Source of the DNA: Chloroflexota bacterium
GTDB lineage: Bacteria; Chloroflexota; Dehalococcoidia; Lucifugimonadales; Lucifugimonadaceae
DNA length: 64,000 nucleotides
Direction: 5' to 3'
NCBI GenBank assembly: GCA_002730555.1
Contig: PCAM01000028.1
Location: 62,001 to 126,000 of the forward strand
Shown here: piece after piece, positions 60,162 through 64,000 of the stretch
Numbering within the stretch: the stretch's first letter is position 1
Layout of the letters: every line of letters starts with the position of its first letter
Made by a program: the position numbers and the translations under genes
Notes under the pieces: generated by a model
Databases searched by the model: none
What the model was told of the DNA's origin: nothing
The model's input: the letters and a program-made list of their open reading frames with translations, nothing else

Positions 60162-62156
60162 CTACTCCCCCCGACCGTTGGTGAACCAGTCCCATCGCAC
60201 CCCGGCCTGCGTCACCACCCGCTCCACATCCTCTTCCAGCATGTAGCGGTCGGCCACCAGCGCCTGCGCTTTTTCTTGCACAAGCCCCAGGTACTGCTCC
60301 TTCGACGCGTAACGTTCTGCGATCGACGGTCGCCGGTCCCCGCTGGCCGCTCGCTCCTCCGCGTTACCGGCGAACGGCAGGGTCGAGCCGCGCGGGCCGC
60401 CGGTCAGCCCGATAATCTGGTCGGGCGCGCCCACGCTCGGGTGGCGCAGGTTCCACGGTGTGGAAGTAGCCAGCGGCACCGACACGTCAGGGTGCGTGAT
60501 GCCGCCGATCTCGTTGCCGTCATCGTCCACGTCCGATACCAGCGACCCGTAAACCTCGGACGGCGTGGGCGGAAGATTGAGGGTTTGCTCCTGTTTTTCG
60601 GTGGTCCCAAAATCGAGGCGGACCGGCACCGGGATGTGCGCCGGGAACTTCACCGGGATGCCCTCAAACGCGCGCGCCAGCGAGGCGGCCGGGACGGCAG
60701 TGCCGTCGTCGACACGCGGGTGCTTGCTCGGTGGCGGCGGTGTTCCGTCGCTGATCCACTCATCCAACCGGACCAGCAGGGCCCGCATGAAGGGCGTGTA
60801 GTCGACCGAGTTCAGCAGGTTCTGGCCGCGCATACCGTCGATCTCCTGCGTATCGGTCGGCGGCCAGATACCGGGGCCGTGCATCGTCGCCGAGAAGTGG
60901 TAGACCCGTGTTGAAGGATGGTCCTCCACGTCCGCGCGCCCCGATGGATCGATATGGACCAGAGAGGCGTCGCCCCGCCAGTACTCGGCGCCGGTATTGG
61001 AGAAGAAAGTCCTGGTAGCAGAACCCCGCTCGGTCAATCGGTCCAGCACCCCGCCGGTCTCCTCCGTGACGGGGTCCGTGGACGCCGCCGCTGTGAACGG
61101 GAACATCTGGGCGATCACCGACGGCAGGTCCTTGGACGGCTGCCCAAATCTTTGGTTGAACTCGCCCCGCATCCCGCCGCCAACGTGCGGGAATACGCCC
61201 TCAAAAACGTCACGCCCCGCCTCGTCCAGGTTCAGGTCCATGTACAGGTAGTGGCGCAGGTAGCGCGCGCTCTGCGAGACGCCGAACGCTATGGCGCGGT
61301 CAATCTCTCCGGCGGTCGGGTTGTTGTCGTCCGCACCGCCGTATTTGAGGAACGAGACGGCGTCCCGCATGGCGAGATAGCCCAGCCCAACCACCGGCGC
61401 TCCGATGCTGGTGTAAGTGAGCTGGTACATCTTGCCGGGCTCAAACCCGTCAGCCATGTAGACGAAATTGGCGTCCTCAACGGGCACTCCGTGATCCTCC
61501 AAGGCGAAGCTCCACTTGTTGCGCGGGACCAATCGCGGCTCAAGATCCGGCTGGTCGCGGACCGTAAGCAGGGCATTGGTTTCAAGCGTGTCGGCCGCGG
61601 CGTGCGGAGTGTGGAAACGGTCGGCCAGCCTTAAATGCCGCACACGGCTCATGGGCTGGAACTGGGAGAAGATTCGGCCCGTGATCGGCATCCCACGATC
61701 AATAGCATCCGGCGCGTAAAGCTTCATTCGTCCGGCCAGACGTGGGGCATCGGGCGACCAGCCGCACCACACGGCGGTGTATCCGTGCCGCATCAGGAAA
61801 CCGTTGCCGACCTCGGCCGGCGGATCCTCCCCGGCCACAACGGCGACGCGCCCCGCGCTGTTGAATGTGCCAAGCATCACCTTGTTGCCGCGATTCAGCA
61901 CGTCGTAGACGATCGTTCGCCGCCCTTTAGACGCTTCGACCGGCCGCATGACGTGGACATCCGCCGCGAACTCGACCAGCCCGGCGTCGTTTCGCGGGGC
62001 CAGATTGATGTCGGTGATTCGGGAGTTGGCCTCGTGATTCGGATCGACCGCGAACCGCAGGATACCGACCACTTCCTCGTACTCGCCCACGTCGCCAAAC
62101 TTTCGGCCGTTGGCGAGGGATCGGCGGCTGGTGATCTCGAGCTGCGTGACGGCCAA
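60162..62156 (-). CDS. Abhydrolase_10 family protein, copy 3 (divergent)
   Basis: The 664-residue protein begins MAVTQLEITSRRSLANGRKF and keeps the group pattern (GEYEEVVGILRFAVDPNHE, NLAPRNDAGLVEFAADVHVM, VLNRGNK, GFLMRHGYTAVWCGWSPD). The nucleophile elbow is altered to GVSQSARYLR (Ser294, last Gly replaced by Ala), and MRGEFNQRFGQPSKDLPSV replaces the Asn-rich version of the other two copies. It is thus the oldest or most changed copy. It is divergent from the TPP gene at 62369, and the 212 bases between them hold both promoters. Confidence 0.85.
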   Translation of the reverse strand: MAVTQLEITSRRSLANGRKFGDVGEYEEVVGILRFAVDPNHEANSRITDINLAPRNDAGLVEFAADVHVMRPVEASKGRRTIVYDVLNRGNKVMLGTFNSAGRVAVVAGEDPPAEVGNGFLMRHGYTAVWCGWSPDAPRLAGRMKLYAPDAIDRGMPITGRIFSQFQPMSRVRHLRLADRFHTPHAAADTLETNALLTVRDQPDLEPRLVPRNKWSFALEDHGVPVEDANFVYMADGFEPGKMYQLTYTSIGAPVVGLGYLAMRDAVSFLKYGGADDNNPTAGEIDRAIAFGVSQSARYLRHYLYMDLNLDEAGRDVFEGVFPHVGGGMRGEFNQRFGQPSKDLPSVIAQMFPFTAAASTDPVTEETGGVLDRLTERGSATRTFFSNTGAEYWRGDASLVHIDPSGRADVEDHPSTRVYHFSATMHGPGIWPPTDTQEIDGMRGQNLLNSVDYTPFMRALLVRLDEWISDGTPPPPSKHPRVDDGTAVPAASLARAFEGIPVKFPAHIPVPVRLDFGTTEKQEQTLNLPPTPSEVYGSLVSDVDDDGNEIGGITHPDVSVPLATSTPWNLRHPSVGAPDQIIGLTGGPRGSTLPFAGNAEERAASGDRRPSIAERYASKEQYLGLVQEKAQALVADRYMLEEDVERVVTQAGVRWDWFTNGRGE

Positions 62157-62368
62157 GATGGGCCTCCCTTTAGGTTGGAACCTGTTGAATTCGGGTCTCC
62201 CGACTTCCCTCGCGATGCCGAGAGTCTACTCCCGTCGCTCGACATGCGCGGTCCGGGCGATGGTGGCGAAAATGAACAACCGTCGTATCATGCGCTCGCC
62301 CGGCCCGGTGAGATCAAAGGTCGTGCCGATTCAATCGCACCACAGCACCCAGAATTACGGAGCCGAAG

Positions 62369-64000
62369 ATGCCCACATTGATGACCGGCAAAAAAGCGCT
62401 GCTGGAGATGCTCAAGGCGGAGGGCGTCGAGTACATATTCGGCAACCCTGGCACGAGCGAGGGGCCGATCATCGACGCTCTTGAGGACTATCCGGAGTTC
62501 AAGTACATCCTGACGCTGCAGGAAGGCGTCGCCGTGGGCATGGGCGACGCCTATGCACGAGCGACAGGGCGCGCCGCGTTCGTGAGCCTGCACATCGACA
62601 GCGGTCTCGCCAACGGCATCAGCCTGATGCAGGACGCGTTCACCACCGGCACGCCGATGGTCGTCGTTTCCGCCAACTACGACACGCGCAAGCTGGCAGA
62701 GCGCAAGACGGACCTGCCGGAGATGGTCCGCTCGGTCACCAAGTGGAGCGTTGAGCTTACGCACCCTGACCAGATCCCGAGCGTGATGCGGCGCGCCTTC
62801 AACGAGGCCAACTCGCACCCGAAAGGCCCGGTCTACGTCGGTTTGACCTCAAACGCGCTCGATGGCGAGGCCGAGATGAACATCGTGCCCTCCACGCAAG
62901 TGTACGACGCCGGAGGGCCGGACCCGGCCGGTGTAGCGCAGGCCGCTCAGCTGCTTGTGGGCTCTGAACGCGGGATCATGATCATCGGGGACCGCGTCGG
63001 CGAGGCGGATGCGGTTAACGAAGCGGTCCAGATCGCCGAGCTGCTCGGGCTGCCCGTTTACCAGGCCCCCGGCGCTAACGTTGGATTCCCGACGACGCAT
63101 CCGCAGTTCATGGGGGCGCTGGCGTTGAGACGTGCGGAACACCGTGAAGTGATCGGTCGCGCCGATTCCGTGCTGGCCGTTGGGGCGGACATCTTCTCCG
63201 ACCTGTTCTACCTGACGGATATCCAACTTCAAGAATCCACGACTCTCATCCACATCGACCCCCGGCCGGGCGCTATCGGGCGTTCGGAACCGACCGATAT
63301 CGGGATCCTGGCCAACCCGAAACTGGCGCTCCCGGCACTGTGCAAAATCGTAAAGACCGGTCTCAGCGCCACACAGAAGACGGCTATCGACGATCGTCGC
63401 ACTGCCGTGGAAGAGGCGCGCAGGGCTGAACGGTCGGCGTACGAGGCCGGGGTCGCGGAGAAGTGGGACAACGCGTTGATGACGCCGGCCCGCATGCTAT
63501 CCGCGCTATCGGACGCACTGCCGGAGAACGCCGTCGTCCTTGACGACTCGGTCAGTTCCAAGGCGGCGCTGCGGCATTACATACAGGGCGAAAAGCCGGG
63601 CGACCTCATCGGCGGACGCGGCGGTGCTATTGGCTGGGGCATCGGGGCGACGATGGGCGCGCAGTGTGCCAATCTCGATCGCCCGGTGATCGGGATCATG
63701 GGCGACGGCAGCTCGATGATGACCATCCAGGGCTTGTGGACTGCGGCGAACGACAACATCCCGTGCGTCTTTGTGATCTGCAACAACGGGATGTACAGGG
63801 TCCTCAAGGTCAACATGGACATCTACAAAAAGGATATTCTCCACGAAGAGGAGGCTGGCAGCAGCTACCTGTACATGGACTTCCCGACGCCGTTCGACGT
63901 GGCCGCGATAGCTAACAGCATGGGCGTGCATGGGGAGCGCATCACGAAGCCCGAGGAGATCAAACCGGCGCTGGACCGGGCGCTGGCGTCGGGCAAACCG
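62369..64000 (+). CDS. Thiamine-diphosphate-dependent enzyme, close paralog of the one at 632, 3' end cut off
   Basis: ATG 62369 (GGAG ahead) opens a frame of 544 codons to the right edge; about 11 residues seem to be missing. It begins [20 protein letters not shown] and has NPGTSEGPIIDAL, the activating Glu in [38 protein letters not shown], the TPP motif GIMGDGSSMMTIQ and ICNNGMYRVLKVNMDIYKKD. Much of it is residue-for-residue like the protein at 632-2299, so the two are recent paralogs in opposite orientation 60 kb apart. It likely decarboxylates or carboligates a 2-oxo acid. It is divergent from hydrolase copy 3. Confidence 0.85.
   Translation, partial: MPTLMTGKKALLEMLKAEGVEYIFGNPGTSEGPIIDALEDYPEFKYILTLQEGVAVGMGDAYARATGRAAFVSLHIDSGLANGISLMQDAFTTGTPMVVVSANYDTRKLAERKTDLPEMVRSVTKWSVELTHPDQIPSVMRRAFNEANSHPKGPVYVGLTSNALDGEAEMNIVPSTQVYDAGGPDPAGVAQAAQLLVGSERGIMIIGDRVGEADAVNEAVQIAELLGLPVYQAPGANVGFPTTHPQFMGALALRRAEHREVIGRADSVLAVGADIFSDLFYLTDIQLQESTTLIHIDPRPGAIGRSEPTDIGILANPKLALPALCKIVKTGLSATQKTAIDDRRTAVEEARRAERSAYEAGVAEKWDNALMTPARMLSALSDALPENAVVLDDSVSSKAALRHYIQGEKPGDLIGGRGGAIGWGIGATMGAQCANLDRPVIGIMGDGSSMMTIQGLWTAANDNIPCVFVICNNGMYRVLKVNMDIYKKDILHEEEAGSSYLYMDFPTPFDVAAIANSMGVHGERITKPEEIKPALDRALASGKP

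Overview
This is a GC-rich bacterial chromosome segment, densely coding in its left half and looser in its right half. I see no rRNA, tRNA, CRISPR array, transposase or phage gene. A leucine T-box leader, class I ketol-acid reductoisomerase, many enolase-superfamily, thiamine-diphosphate (TPP) and alpha/beta-hydrolase paralogs, and MshA/MshB/MshD-like proteins fit a member of Chloroflexota, possibly a SAR202-like Dehalococcoidia. That placement is an inference from gene content, not from a marker-gene tree.

Region 1 (1-6.3 kb): the start of a serine beta-lactamase-family hydrolase, two related TPP enzymes, a decayed alpha/beta hydrolase lying in frame upstream of one of them, a Nudix hydrolase, a HAD-phosphatase fragment and a small P-loop kinase-like protein. 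Region 2 (6.3-16.1 kb, minus strand): a branched-chain amino acid operon ilvB-ilvN-ilvC-leuA-leuC-(DUF4328 membrane gene)-leuD-leuB. It is preceded by a consensus-like promoter and a T-box leader whose apparent specifier codon is CUC (Leu). Region 3 (16.4-27.3 kb): a double-GNAT protein, an MshA-like glycosyltransferase, a FemAB/BioF2-like acyltransferase, thrC, hom, a membrane-anchored foldase, and rpsR-ssb-rpsF followed upstream by glyA. Both ribosomal proteins have unusual acidic C-terminal tails.

Region 4 (27.5-45 kb, mostly plus strand): a PIG-L deacetylase, a PHP-type phosphatase, ilvE, an NHL-repeat protein, an ABC-2 exporter pair, a GH5-like protein, a CocE/NonD hydrolase, an aldo/keto reductase, a new 57-residue membrane protein, two enolase-superfamily enzymes, a membrane dipeptidase and nicotinate phosphoribosyltransferase. 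Region 5 (45-64 kb): a CoA-transferase, a mycothiol-dependent-isomerase-like protein with a tandem C-terminal remnant, EVE, DUF1802 and TatD proteins, an orphan solute-binding lipoprotein, an RraA-like protein, a DAO-type flavoenzyme, three tandem Abhydrolase_10 paralogs, and at the right edge a third TPP enzyme closely similar to the one at the left edge.

In functional terms, the left half makes Leu/Val/Ile, Thr and one-carbon units and core ribosome/SSB components. The right half looks like a flexible catabolic region for small organic acids, esters and dipeptides. It carries many gene fragments (alpha/beta hydrolase, HAD, GNAT, FAH, CDF, MDMPI, one unknown) and several families of short dispersed palindromic repeats that fill the intergenic spaces. 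The most interesting points are the T-box operon with repeats inserted in its leader, the acidic tails on S18 and S6, the possible mycothiol-like gene set, the three tandem Abhydrolase_10 genes, and the small membrane protein behind a duplicated upstream element.
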